A DNA stretch of 64,000 bases from Raphanus sativus (lineage: Eukaryota > Streptophyta > Magnoliopsida > Brassicales > Brassicaceae): positions 11,036,001-11,100,000 of the forward strand of contig NC_079515.1 in assembly GCF_000801105.2 (NCBI RefSeq). Reading direction: 5' to 3'. Position numbers and translations under genes: made by a program. Below the pieces are notes generated by a model, which worked only from the letters and a program-made list of their open reading frames with translations, had not been told where the DNA came from and searched no databases. Positions 48,115-61,222 of the stretch are shown here, piece by piece. The first letter of the stretch is position 1. Every line of letters starts with the position of its first letter.

Positions 48115-50183
48115 AGAATTTTAATGATAGAGAAAATGATTGATTTACAAATTGCAAAGTGATTAAAATAAAATTAATAGTAATAATGATGTTTAGTTAA
48201 CATTAAAAATTTTATAAATAAGAATTTTTATAAAGTTATATCCTACAACAAAACGTTTGTAATTAAAATGACAAAGTTTCTAAATAAGATTTTTTTTACT
48301 ATCTCAAAAAGATATTTATTACTAATTTGATTTATTTATTTTACTAATGAGATATTTGAAATTTTAATATCATAAGAAACTGATTTAACTAGCGTGATGT
48401 AAGAGAAAAAAAATTATAGTTTTTGTGAATTTGAGATTTTAAGGGAATTCATTTTTAATTAAAAGATACTATAAATATAAGAGAAACTGTTCTATTTTTA
48501 TATTTTAAATATATTTCCTTTTTGATATTACATTCTTTTAATATATATAAAATATTTATTTTAATTATATTATATTATATATATTGTACATTTATATTAT
48601 GTTCCTTCTTGATTTATATAAAAAATCATTTCATGAACTTGTGTTTAAGTCTGTTTATTATTGATGTAATATTGATGTATGAACAACTTTTGTATGCGAT
48701 TTAATCAATGAACGAATCAGTTGTCATTAACAATTTTTTTTACAAAATTACATGATTTATATATATATATATATATTATGATATTGATATATTAATATTA
48801 CATATTATTTCTTTTTATATTAAAATCCTTTTTGAGTTATTTAAAAGAAAACTCGTTTTTCAAATTACATGTTTTAACTTTTTATATATTTATTTGATAT
48901 TTCCTTTTTAATAAGGTGATTTGGAAACAAATATTAAAATATTAACTTATGATATTAGTAATAGTATTTTTATAATAATTTAGTCATTAAGATTATCACG
49001 ATAATTAATTATTCTAAAAATCAACGTGAGTACGATACATATGAAATTGATTTTCACATAATATTATAAAGATTATAAAACTGAAATTTTGAAATAATTA
49101 TAAAAATTAAAAATTTAATGTTATAATCTAAATCTTAAACATAAATTTTATAATTCCCAATCGTATAAAACAATAATTCATTCTGTAACTTTTAAAACTC
49201 TTTTATTATCCTTTTTGGTCAATTGCTTAATTATCCTTTTTTGGTCAATTGCTTAATTATCTCTTAAACCGCAGAACTGGTAAACAAATAGGCCATGCAT
49301 GTTTTATACCAACGTTAACAAAATAGTACATGTTTTTCAAATCAATAAAATTAATCGAACTTAAACCATATATCTTACATCGTATATGTGAAATATGAAT
49401 TCAAAGATTATATTATTATAACAAAATTAAATTTTAATTTTTAAAAGCTAAATTTTAAATCTGAAGATCTTATAACTCCTAAATTTTATAAAGAAATAGT
49501 CCATTCTTTATTTTTAAATGTTTCTAAGTATTTATTTATTAATTAAACCTAAAAATTAAAAGTAAATAAAACTAGAAAATTGTTTAAAATCAACTAAGTT
49601 GAATACCATTTTTCAAAAACACACTTGATCAAGAATACTATAATATTTAGTTTTAGAGTTTAGTGATTATTGCTTAGGATTTAGTATTTAGGGGTGAAAC
49701 TGATTTTATAAACTTTTTAGAAATAATTTAAAATATTTATAAATGATTTATGAAGGTAATTTTTCACTTTTTATATTACACCTAAAGTAATTATGTATAT
49801 AACTATTATTCAAAAGAAAATTTAAAAAGTAATATGAAATTTGAGGTAAAGACGTAATGCCTATATAATTTGGCATACAACTAGAATATGAATAAAAACA
49901 TTGGTAGATATGCATCCTATTACGAAAATTAAAATCTGGTCCAGTTTGTAAAACGTGAATGAAATTATCAATACGACAAAGTGTCATGCTAGAAAATAAA
50001 TATACTCTTTTTAATACGACAAATAAAAATAAAATCCCGAAAAATAATTTTATTCTCAATTTCGCATTATTGGCATTAGAAAAATCCGGGATTATCTTGC
50101 AATTTTTCATTATTTGCTTCTTTTTTGGTAAAACATTATTTGCTTCTTACTTTTTATATAATGCAGACATCTGTATCTATATC

Positions 50184-50193
50184 TATATATATG
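50184..50193 (+). promoter_or_regulatory. TATA box of FAO3
   Basis: CTATATATATG lies about 67 bp before the FAO3 start codon, a normal arrangement for a plant gene with a short leader. Confidence 0.6.
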
Positions 50194-50259
50194 GAGCTTC
50201 TTCCTCTTAGAAACTCAAGTATCTTCTCACAGATTTTTCACAGTTAAAGCGAAAAGGTG

Positions 50260-53200
50260 ATGGGTAACCACACAGACGCCAGAAGTTTCGGCCACCGGGA
50301 AGTCACGGCGGCAGAGATGGAATCCCTAGCCAGCTTCTGCGAAGCCGTCTTGCCTCCAGTGCCGCCGCCGGAAGAATATCTCCGCGAAGATGATCACCAC
50401 CGGCACAAAGAGGCTCTCCGGTCATTTTACTCAACTTGCGGGTCTCAGACTCCCGTTGCTCGCCAGGTACATGCACTTTCTCTGTTTCTTGATCAAATTG
50501 TCAAAGTTTAAATGCTCAAATGGTCAAAGTTTTTGTTTTTAATATTAAAACGTCGGCTAATTCAAACGCATTTTTAACATACAAATATATGTGTATTTTA
50601 ATGATTTTATTGCATTATAAAAAATATTTCGATTTTTAGAAGATTTTCTTGCAAAAATTTTAGACAACTGTAAAAGAGAAAGATTCATTTTCATTTTCGT
50701 TTGGTTGCATTAATAGAGAAGTTAAATGATTTTGTGTAAAAGTCAAAGGCTTTGGTTATTGGATGCAGACCATTGACTTGATCATTAAACGAGGGACGAT
50801 GGAAGCTTATCTTGCAACAAGACTAGTCTTGTTCCTGCTTGCTACTCGGCTCGGAACGTTACTCATTTGTGGAACAGAGAGTTTGGTCTCAAGCTGGCCT
50901 TTTGTCGAGAAATTCAGCGAGCTATCGTTGGAGAAGAGGGAAAGAGTACTTCAGAAACAGTTCAGAAACTGGTTCTTCACTCCTATTAGAGCTGCCTTTG
51001 TTTACATCAAAGTGGCCTTCCTCTTCTGTTTCTTCTCTCGGGTATTTCTCAAGTCCTCTGTTTTTCACTACAAGATTTGTCTTCAGTTACACAGATTCAC
51101 GTGTATTTATTTTACATTTTGTGTTCGGATCTTAGGTATAGCTGAGATGAAACATTAGGTTTAACCCTCCAAATTTTAAAAAGCTAATATGCATAGCTTT
51201 TATGAAATTGTGAAGTACAATTTTTTTTTTTGAAACTCAGAACCTGACCTTGGTCACTTGTGTTCAATATGGTGATTAACCAATCAATCTGAAATCCATC
51301 AAGGTACACATGAAGTCCCAAAAATCTGAAAACACTTTACCTAAACCTAACCAAACGGATTTATATTAGCTTATCTTTTACTTTTACACTTCGTTTATAT
51401 ACACATTATCTAAAAAACCTGAAACTAATTCTCACCAAACTGATATATACTAAGATTATCTTCACTTTGGTTACTATACATAAAAAAAATTAGAAAAAAT
51501 TGTATTAAAACTTATATATATTTTCATATGATTTTACTCCAGTTAAAAGAGCTACTAACATATAAATCTTCAAAATTTACTCAACTTGCCGTTGCTTTTG
51601 TGTAGGTTAGCTCAAATGGGGAGAACCCTGCATGGGAAGCCATAGGTTACCGCGTAAACCTCGATGAGAACAAACCTTCTGAACCTCAAAAAGAAAGACC
51701 TCTCGAGAAAGGGATAGTGGAGACCATGAAAGAAACAGAGCAAACTCTCCTCGAATCACTTGCTCAAAAGGGCCTAGAAGCAGACCAGGACGCAGACCAC
51801 GATGCCATCAGGATAAAATGCGACGCTGTGGTGGTCGGGTCCGGTTCAGGAGGAGGCGTAGCAGCTTCTGTGCTAGCAAAAGCTGGTATGAAAGTGATCG
51901 TCATGGAGAAAGGAAGCTACTACACAGAGTCTGACTACCCTCCTTTCGAAGGTCAAGGCATGGACAGACTATACGAGAACGGAGGGATCCTCCCAAGCAT
52001 CGATGGAGACCTCATGATATTGGCTGGTGCAACAGTAGGAGGTGGATCTGCTGTGAACTGGTCTGCGTGTATCAAAACGCCCAAGTCAGTTCTTCAAGAA
52101 TGGTCAGAAGATCACAAGATATCTCTGTTCGGTACCAAAGAGTATGTTTCGGCTATGGAGTTAGTGTGGAAGAGGATGGGTGTCACGGAGACGTGTGAAA
52201 GGGAAGGCTTTCAGAACCAGGTTCTGAGGAAAGGCTGCGAGAATCTCGGCATCAATGTCCAAAACGTTGCACGTAACTCCTCTGAGAGGCATTACTGCGG
52301 ATCCTGCGGGTATGGATGCAGACAAGGAGAGAAGAAAGGAAGCGACAGGACGTGGCTTGTCGACGCTGTGAGTCACGGAGCTGTGGTTTTAACTGGATGT
52401 AAAGCGGAGAGGTTCATACTCGAAAAGAACAGAGGAGGGAAGAAGAAGATGAAATGTTTGGGAGTGATGGCCAAGTCTTTTAACGGAAACATAGCCAAGA
52501 AGATCAAGATCGAAGCTAAGGTGACGGTTTCGGCGGCGGGTTCCCTTCTAACACCTCCGTTGATGATCTCCAGCGGGTTGAGAAACCGACATATCGGTAG
52601 AAACCTTCACTTACATCCTGTCTTAATGGCGTGGGGTTACTTCCCGGACAAGGAATCTTCTAATGTCAACATCAAGGGAACATCCTACGAAGGTGGGATC
52701 ATAACATCAATGAGCAAAGTGTTATCAGAAGATTCAGAAGTTAGAGCCATCATAGAGACGCCGGCACTAGGACCAGCCTCATTCTCGGTACTATGTCCAT
52801 GGACCTCAGGGGTTGACATGAAGAAGAGAATGTCAAGATACTCAAGAACCGCGAATCTCATAACGATAGTTAGAGACCGCGGGTCAGGGGAGGTGAGAAC
52901 CGAAGGCAGAATAAGCTACGTTGTGGATAAAACCGATAAAGAGAATCTCATAGCAGGGCTTAGACAGTCGTTGAGGATACTCATTGCAGCTGGAGCAGAG
53001 GAAGTGGGAACTCATAGAAGCGATGGGCAGAAACTGATATGTAAAGGGGTTGATGAGAAGTCGATAGAGGAGTTCTTGGACTCGGTGGATGCAGTGGATG
53101 GGCCAAAGGCGATGACTGAGAAATGGGGTGTGTATAGCTCAGCTCATCAGATGGGAAGCTGTAGAATTGGAGAAGATGAGAGAGAGGGAGCGGTGGATTT

Positions 53201-53360
53201 GAATGGAGAGTGTTGGGAAGCTGAGAAGTTGTTTGTGTGCGATGCAAGTGTGTTGCCGAGTGCTGTTGGTGTTAATCCTATGATTACTATTATGTCTACT
53301 GCTTATTGTATCTCTACAAGAATTGTAAAGTCCATCACCACCACAGGTTTATCTCATTGA
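50260..53360 (+). CDS. FAO3: Long-chain fatty alcohol oxidase (GMC family), 744 aa
   Basis: Exons: 50260-50466, 50769-51041, 51606-53360, joined frame 745 codons. Exons 1-2 carry the plant-specific N-terminal extension with hydrophobic stretches (about residues 76-100 and 143-160), consistent with membrane association. Exon 3 holds the GMC oxidoreductase core: the FAD-binding GSGSGG near residues 238-243, '[19 protein letters not shown]', a Cys-rich '[13 protein letters not shown]', '[16 protein letters not shown]', 'HQMGSCRIG' (His674) and 'VGVNPMITI' (Asn717), the His/Asn pair expected in the active site. Reaction: oxidation of long-chain alcohols or omega-hydroxy lipids to aldehydes with O2 giving H2O2. 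Start chosen at the ATG that follows the TATA box; length agrees with plant FAOs. Symbol from synteny with At3g23410 (recalled). Confidence 0.95.
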
Positions 53361-54256
53361 AGGAAAGTGTGGTTTCAGTTTACTGTATCATACCTGCATA
53401 AAAATACTCATGTAAGTCTACTATTATTTTCTTATAGTGATGAAGTTAATACTATACTCTTAAAAGTGAAATTAATGTATAACCAACAATAATTGTTTGG
53501 TACTTGTGGTTTGAAATTTGTTTTATTGGTCAAGGCTACAAGCTAAGTTTCGAGTCTAATCTACTGATTTTTTTTTGGGGTCAAAAGTCTAATCTACTGA
53601 TTTTTTGAAGTGACATTAAAACATGGTTGGTCCATGAATTGTAGCACCTTTTAGTTTTAGCTGTTTTCCGCTTAGTAAAAGGAAACCATACTTGTCAGAA
53701 GTAGATTAACGTGTAATCACGATGATGGTCATTAAAAACAATAGATTAGGTGATAAAGTGTTATGTAGTGACATTTTCCTTTTGGTTAGTGGCAGGTCTG
53801 GTTAGTGGTTAAACTTTCACCGAAAGTAAGTTGAGTTTTCTTGAGCAGATAGTGGCATTCTTTATTTGAAAAGAAGAGAAGAGTTGAACGTAAAACGGAT
53901 GCAGCAAATCTAACTAATATTGATGGGCTTGTTACAAAACACACGACCGGTTTGCATGTTGCTCGAGCATTATTGTTGTAGATTATCTTTTATTTAAAGA
54001 TCATATTAGATCTCTATAGTTGTCATCAATATATGAAGTGGGAAGTTAAATTATTTTTGCTCATTTTACACACGAAAAGTTCTATAATCAAGAATCCATT
54101 AGTCCCCAGTTCTTTAAGGATAAAATGGTTACGCAAATTCTGGAGTTCCCCCAAAAGTTTCTCCAATATGGCTAACATTCAATGTAAAAGCCGAAATACT
54201 TCCTGTCTATCCTGGAACCTGGTTCAAGACTAGACCCTCCAATGTATTATCTTTGT
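53361..54256. other. Convergent 3' region of FAO3 and PHO1
   Basis: The genes converge. The stretch 54033-54233 has a short open frame with no recognisable domain and is probably part of the PHO1 3' UTR or flank. Confidence 0.5.
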
Positions 54257-57200
54257 TTAATCGTCTGAATCCATGTCACGAAACGGTAATGGTACGGTCT
54301 TCACTGCCCTAAAGTGGCCTACATTGTTCAAATGCTCGTTCTCCACTCTGTAAGGTAATCACATTTCACATTTTAATAACATTTAAAATAAAGTTTAACC
54401 GAAAAATAATCAAAACCTAGGTGAAGTTTTTACCTGTAAAAGTTCCAATGGCCTCGACGAATGACTTCAAGTGATGCCAATAAGAAATCTAGCAAATGAG
54501 ACTGAACAGGATTGACCCTGAATCTTACTATTGTTTCGATCCAAGCAACTCGCAATACCAAATTCAACGCCTGAACAAGATACCGAAAAATAGAAATTGG
54601 TTATCAACATTTAGTAAAAGATCTTAACTTGTGAAACACGTTTAAGTATTATGTGATATTGACTTACGATGGAGAAGTAGTAGAAGTTCTTGTTCTTGAG
54701 AACAAGTTCGTCCCTGAGCCATGGGTTTTTGGATTTAGGGTTCAAAAGACCCCAATCCTTGACAAAGTCCCAGTATAACTGGTAAAGAGTGGCCACCACC
54801 GAGCTTACAAGCACCGCGGTTAACCACAAATTGGTGCTTTCTCTTGCATAGGTTATGCGGACTCCGGCTGCAACCATGGCCGAAACGTATTTCCCCATGT
54901 TGACTAAGTGGTCAGTGTTTGATTCGTCCCACCATCTCCTTATGCACTATAATTTATATGTCGATATTGTTAACTGAAAGTTTGGAAGGGCTTTGACCTA
55001 AAAGAATGAAAAACATAAGTGAGCTTACTTGCATGGCACGCCAGAAGTAAGGTGAAAAAGAAATCAAGTAAGCAAGTTCTCTGTAGATTCTTCCGTTTTT
55101 ACAGGTATTGTATTCGTGTGTTCGAAAGCTTTGAGCCATGAAGTAACACGCAGTTGACTCTAAATGTCTCAGTAAAGGAATCTGTATTAAACATAAATAA
55201 GTCAAAACATGATCAATGACTTAACTAGACTAATAATTTTGCATCGTCATCATCAATTGAAGTAGAACCAGTTAATTACCTGGCTAGTAAGTTGATCAGC
55301 CATGAAAAAGTCAACCATCAAAACCTGTTTTGTACAAAACCCCATTTGAAATATTAAGTTTCTGTAGCTTTTCTTGTGCTGCAAGTAACCAAGACATTTC
55401 CAATTGTACCTTGTAGAAAGGTGAACAAACGATGTTTCGTAATATCCGAATGAAGCAGAATCTTGTTGGACGATAAAATGCGTCGAAGGGGCATATCAAG
55501 ACACAAATGAAGATCTGTCACACACGCAAAACAAAATCAAAATTAGCGTTTAGAGTTGCGACTGCGGTTGAAACACGCTAAGCATATGATGATAAATACT
55601 TATTGATTTACCAAGAGGAGAATGCCAGGAATGGTATCAACTTGGCTGGCTGAGAAACCGGCTACACGGAGGATGAGATGAATGACCATAGCGCCCACGA
55701 CTGCGGTCATAAACGTGGTTCCCATCAGAAACGCGTCACGGTAACGCAACGCTGTGGTTGGTGAGAACTCGAAAATAAACGTGTAGTTTATCCTTGTGCT
55801 CTTCCACATAAATAGATTGCATCCGTACATGAACATGTGTAGACTCAGCAACGCAAAAACACTAGCGTTAAGAAAAAAAACACAAATTATCAAAACAATA
55901 AAACAATTTTCTGATTGTTTCTTTTGTTGAGTTATTTAGAAGAGACATCATGTGTTCTTTAACCAAATAAAAAATATAAATAAAATACCTGAAAACAGGA
56001 TAAACAGTCTCCATATATGAAACTTGAGCACCAGAGGTGAAGATTCCAGAAAGATGGGCTAGTATTATGTAAATACTAAACAATGAGACAAAGCAACCTG
56101 TGAATAATCCTGCAAAGAAAAAAAACACAGTTTCATTTTGTTAACGTAATTCATGGTGGAATGTGTTTTTTTTTTGGTTTATTCATGTTGGAACATTATA
56201 AAACATAAATAATAAAAGGGGTAAAAATAGAGAGAAAAATTAAAATAGTACCAACAAAGAAAGTGACCATGTGAGAATCTTTCTGCTGGTGGGGTCTCAA
56301 GAACTTCATTGCCTTTTTCCTGTCACTGTTTGCGAAGTGCTTTGTGAATATGGACTCCACTTCGTCCATGAGTCTTACCACCTTATTTTTATTTTAATCA
56401 AAACCACCAATTATGTTTAGTCTTTTCATAAAGTGGTTTACTATGACATTAAAATATGTGTAGTCCTGTTATTTCCCTCATATACAATACCTTATCAGAG
56501 CTGGTAAATTGCGATCTCTTTACGACTCTAAGATAACTTGATGATGCTTGCTGACCAGAAACCTGTTGGTCCATAAACTAATGTTCATTATTAAGCACTA
56601 AATTCTCTTTTTATTCAAATAATAATTTTAGTTGATCATCGTAACTAGTCAACTAACGAGTAAAGCTTGTATATAAAATATATGCTTTACCTTGTCGAAT
56701 TTCTTCAATATTTTTGTAAAAGCTATCATATTCAATGAACTGCGAACATATAATATATGAAAGTTAGAATCACATGATCACGATAAAAAAAAATTTAATG
56801 GTAAGATATTGAATTGGTAATGAATTTACCTGTAAGTCTTCAACAAGCCAAGACCTCGGTAGAGCTCAACAAAGGCTTTGCGTATCATCTTCTCTGCGCA
56901 TTGAATCTTCTTCCGGGTGATGAAATCCCCTCCGCCGCTTCTTGGGTTGTTAACAAGCTCCTCCCAGAGAACCGACATGGCCGTTGAGATGGATCTTGCA
57001 CCGCCACCATCAGCTCCGACCACAGCGTCTGGAATGTCGACACGGAGAGACATTTTGGGTTTGCCTCCTTTTGTTTTGGTCCTCGTTGCAGAGTTTATGA
57101 AATTCACACCATTCCTCTCCAATGCCTCTATCATTTCGTCAGTTCTTGATGTTTCACTTTGTGTCTCACTTAATTCTCCTGGAGATCCTAAAAACAAACA

Positions 57201-59997
57201 AGTAAAAAAACAAAGCATTTACATGTTTTGTACCTAACAACAAGAGACACAAGCTCTAAAGAGAAGCATAGTTTTTCTTTGTCAATCTTTTCATGTAGAG
57301 ATCATCTTTGTCGGTACATTCTTATTTACTTACAAACAATTTTTTTGTTTGTTAGTATTGAGTCGATTTTTGTTCTCATGTTCTTGTCGGCCATTGAATA
57401 TGTGTCGCCATAAAAGGTTAAAGCTATAACAAAATTCTTTCATTGTTTTCCGCTACGAGTTTTGTATTCCCACACAAGATTTATAAGTTACAACAACGGT
57501 TGTCATTTCAACGTCAAATATATCTATTCTGTATGAACATACATTAGAAAAATATGTACTGGTTCAGGACAATAAATAACCTACTTTTCTTTTTACTAGC
57601 TGCAATACGTAAATCTAGCTGCAATACGTAAATAGGCTTTTAGAACATGCACTTTTGTGGTTTCTAATGGGTACAGGCCACGATCATAGCTCAGATATAT
57701 AAATATCAGCTTTTAGGCATCTTCATCTTCACTCTAGATTTTACTCCATTTATAGAATAAATAGAATGAAAATAGAGCAGTGAACAAAAAAATAAAAATA
57801 TTACTCCATTAGATTTTACACTATAAATGAAATAATGTTTTTAGTTTTGTTCACTACTCCATTTCTCATTCCATTTATTCTATGGAGTGAGGATGGAAAT
57901 GCTTTTCTATTTAAACGTGATAAATTTACAGAACTATCCTCAAACTAACCTAACTTGTGTTAAAAGCATTAACTAAGAAGACTGACCTGCAGAGAAATCA
58001 GAGTTTCGCGCTGAAGAATTGACGGAGCGATGTGAATTTGAGCCAGAATGGTTTCTTTTCTTCCGATCGCTTAGGATCTGTTTGAGTTCTGCAAGAATGT
58101 CTAACTGTTTCTTCAGAATCTCTCCTCTTCCTACAAACTCTGTCTCTTTGGACTTGTGAAACTGATTCACTTTGTTTAACTCTTCATCCAATCTTGCGAA
58201 GAAGACTTTAACCTGAAGTATAACAAAAAGCATTCAGACACTTAAATCAAACAATATATTATTTATGTTTTAATCGTGATAAAAGCTAAAATGTAGTTTT
58301 AATTTGACTATCTTCGTTAAGAATTCAGAAAGTGGCTGCTATGCAATTTAGACTAGCAAATGAAAGCACTATTTATAGGATATATAGGCCATTTATTTAT
58401 TGGTGATCATGCTTTTCCAAAGCAGTAAGAAATAAGAATCCTTAATACTTACTCTTTTGTCAAAAAAAATCGTTAATATTAAAACGAACGACTATGTAAA
58501 TACATGTAAATTTTTTATTTTGCAAATATAAATATATGTAATGATTACCTCGTCTTCTTCGGAAAATAACTGAACAAGCTCAGTTTGGTAAATTTCCTCG
58601 ACATTATCCCCATTTTCTGAGCTATTTCTTCTCCTCACCTGTTAATCCGCGACAATAACATAATACTATTAAGTTTCATTTAGTTATTCTTAACCCAACA
58701 AACCAAGTAAACATCATTTTTTCCTCATACACGTGTCATTGCATTGAATTGAATGTTTTATGAGGGTGGTGACTTGTGAGTTTGTTATGTCTTTATATAT
58801 TTTTTCGTCACGATGGTTTCGTGAGATATCACAATCTTCACAACCGTTTTTCGCTTCCTTGTTTTCGCGAGACTATGAAGAAAAATACATGTTATTTTAG
58901 AATTCGTGGTCACAAGTTCTAAGATGTAGACTCTAGAGTAACAAAGTCTAATAAGCAATTATTTTACGTAAATAATATGTGTATCGAAAATTTAAGAGTT
59001 AATTTATAAGCCCGTCTTTCTAAGTTTTGGAAACAAGTTGGCTCCTAGGTTAAGAAATGATCTATATGGTCTCAATCATGTGTGTAATGATAGTTTTCCT
59101 AATAAGAAACAAATATATGTAAAAATATTACGTATTAGGTACACACACAAAACTTTAGAAAGATTTCCCGATTTGCGCTACACGACTTAACATATTGAAT
59201 TTATACTCAATCATATCAAATATGTACCATTTACATATCTCAATCAAGAAATTTTAAAAATGTCAAAAGAAATTCTTTAAAAAAAAGAAGAAAAAATCAG
59301 ATTTTTTTAATGCGCAATCTGTAGACAAAGCAGAACCAACCGGTCATTCTGACGCGTAAACAAAGACGAGAAAAGAATGGAAAATACAGAGACGCACAGA
59401 CGAACTCCATAGATACAATCATAAGACAGAAAAAAATGACGCTTAAATAATATAAATAACTAAATCAATACGTTTACGTTCTCTCAAAAAAAGTATTCCA
59501 AATTTGCTACGCTAAAGATATGTGTAAAGTAAACACAGCTAATCTACAATCTAGTCCCACAAAATCCAAGACATACTGTTTCAATAAGTATATAATAATC
59601 TGCTAAGTAATGTGCATTTAGACATAATTCCGATTACTTATTTTTGTTTAATGGTATTTTAAATTAATCATTCCAACAGACAGGAGAATCAAACATGTTT
59701 TTCTCAAGAGAAATTAAGGTAGAAAATTGTTTAAAACTAATTAATTACCTCAAGAATCTCTGGTGTTTCTGAGGAGGAAAATAGTTTATCCGAGAAGGTC
59801 CTTGCCAAGTTGTGAACTGGCTGGAACAGAGATAGGCCACAATCAGGATGGTGAGTAATGGGATAAAGAGAAGCCGGTTTTGGTTTACGAGAGGTTTTGA
59901 TTTTCTTGATTTGTTTTTTTAGTAGACAATAATTAACAAAGGCCTCTTTCCACTCCGGTATGAGTTGTGCCTCTAACTCCTTGGAGAACTTCACCAT
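54257..59997 (-). CDS. PHO1: Phosphate exporter PHO1 (SPX-EXS protein), 784 aa
   Basis: Fifteen exons (minus): 59997-59749, 58638-58549, 58212-57987, 57187-56830, 56739-56691, 56562-56491, 56381-56252, 56109-55989, 55861-55612, 55514-55410, 55324-55280, 55181-55029, 54946-54668, 54570-54434, 54347-54257. All are GT/AG and sum to 785 codons. Residues 1 to about 335 form the SPX domain, which senses inositol pyrophosphates: start [16 protein letters not shown] and the Lys-rich '[10 protein letters not shown]' basic patch. Hydrophobic helices begin near residue 385 ('[14 protein letters not shown]'). The C-terminal EXS domain (about 590-760) includes 'RRWWDES', '[10 protein letters not shown]' and '[19 protein letters not shown]'. 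Function: loads phosphate into root xylem, acting in Golgi/trans-Golgi and plasma membrane of stelar cells. The length is almost that recalled for Arabidopsis PHO1 (At3g23430, 782 aa). No break is seen. Confidence 0.97.
57718..57902. mobile_element. Foldback MITE in PHO1 intron 3
   Basis: Within the intron 57188-57986, GCATCTTCATCTTCACTC at 57718 pairs with GAGTGAGGATGGAAATGC ending at 57902. A longer inverted repeat continues inward (ACTCCAT...AGAATAAATAGAATG against CATTCCATTTATTCTATGGAGT) to TTTTGTTCACTACTCC. The arms cover nearly 50 nt each. I found no certain target duplication. Confidence 0.65.
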
Positions 59998-60738
59998 CCT
60001 CTTTGCATATAATGACTTCCCTTTTGATTCAAGATATGTTAATCTTGTGACTTGGAAGAAACGTGAAGAAGGAGAAAGAAAGAAAGAGAGAGTGGTTTAA
60101 TGTGTAAGAGAGGCATTAAGAGGGAAGGATGATTGTTTGTATATATAGAGAGAAAGAGAGATATAGACGTGTAGAGAAGATTAATTGAGTTTTCTCTTTT
60201 TGGTTTTGACACTAATTTACCTAATGGAGATGTATCTTTTTCACACATGGTTTGCAGCTACGAGCCGATTTAACTTTTAATGCGATTTGTTAAAATTAAA
60301 GTAATGTAAAGGGGGAAATTGGAAATGTAAATATTTTTTTAATTAAATTGCTTGGCCCTTATTGCGAGCTTAATTACACTCACTTGTATATATAGATTTA
60401 AAAATAACGCACTCATTAGTATTAAGGAATTATAAAGGTGTGAGTAGTGCAGCTCGTCACGAACCCCACACACAAATACACACTTCTATTGCATTCGAAA
60501 ATGATCATACTTAAATTTATCTTGCATACATTCTTTTCGAAAATAATAATACATTAGACATGAATCTCCATCTATAATATGATCCATGATGTAATGTTAC
60601 GTGTAACAAGTAGCTTTTTATATGAACGGTAACACATTAACCAAGCGGCTGTGTTGCAATACAGCAATAGTGTTGTTTTATTAATCGAGTATCAAACGAT
60701 TAGCACTACAAACCTTATATAACAATTATATGTCTCAA
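59998..60738 (-). promoter_or_regulatory. PHO1 upstream region with TATA box
   Basis: On the minus strand a TATATATA box lies at about 60139-60147, giving a leader of roughly 110 nt before the ATG at 59997. A purine-rich (GA) tract covers 60070-60165. I looked for phosphate-starvation P1BS (GNATATNC) and WRKY-type boxes without finding a convincing cluster. Confidence 0.5.
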
Positions 60739-60944
60739 GATTAGTTTATAGCTAACCACGAGGTGGTGGATTAGTGGTCTTGAGGGAGCTTATGCCCTAA
60801 TACGGACCCCGGCTTCGAAACCCCGTGTGGCCACCCGGCTAGCATTAAATCGCAAGAATACGTGAACTGTCATGGGTTTCGTGGGACTAGTCGGTTGATC
60901 TCGGTCGCTGGATCTCCACAATTATAAAAAGGATTAGTTTATAG
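60739..60944 (+). mobile_element. tRNA-derived SINE with 13-bp target duplication
   Basis: The body is 60752-60931. It has box A-like GGATTAGTGGTCTTGAGGG, box B-like GCTTCGAAACCCC, and a short A-rich end. GATTAGTTTATAG flanks it at 60739-60751 and 60932-60944. The head (AGTGGTCTTGA-GGAGCTT and ATACGGACC words) is related to the SINE at 5104-5336, but the body differs. Confidence 0.88.
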
Positions 60945-61222
60945 TTTTAACTAAATATAATTCCATTTCTATTCAAATATGTAAAATCCAATTTCACTAA
61001 AGCTGCATTTAGGTAATTAACGTTATTATATTCACTAGATAAGGAATCCACTTGATATTGCATGTATGGAAACTCATTTTATATAAATAAATATACCATT
61101 TTATAACTTATTTTTTATATAAAAATTTTCAATTTTACCTTTTTGAAGATTAATTATTAATTCTACTTTCAATTTTTACATCCAAACGTACAATGTATGG
61201 GTTTATATTTATTTATAGATAA

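Larger units (their letters stand above)
45261..50180. other. AT-rich intergenic DNA with small repeats
   Basis: No gene is supported. At 45690-45815 a coding-like stretch can be read as 'YPHYVDPSYYKITKDG' with a stop just before it, perhaps a captured gene piece. Direct repeats: about 77 bp twice (46163 and 46240), 'TTTGGTCAATTGCTTAATTA' twice (near 49214 and 49240), and a (TA)n run at 48067-48110. Confidence 0.45.

Noticed and set aside
49748..50110. 120-codon minus-strand frame and the overlapping 83-codon plus-strand frame
   Set aside because: Very AT-rich composition, no domain, and it lies just upstream of FAO3; most likely chance.
59998..60738. P1BS or W-box cluster controlling PHO1
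   Set aside because: Only partial TTGAC or ATATNC words were found; no convincing cluster.
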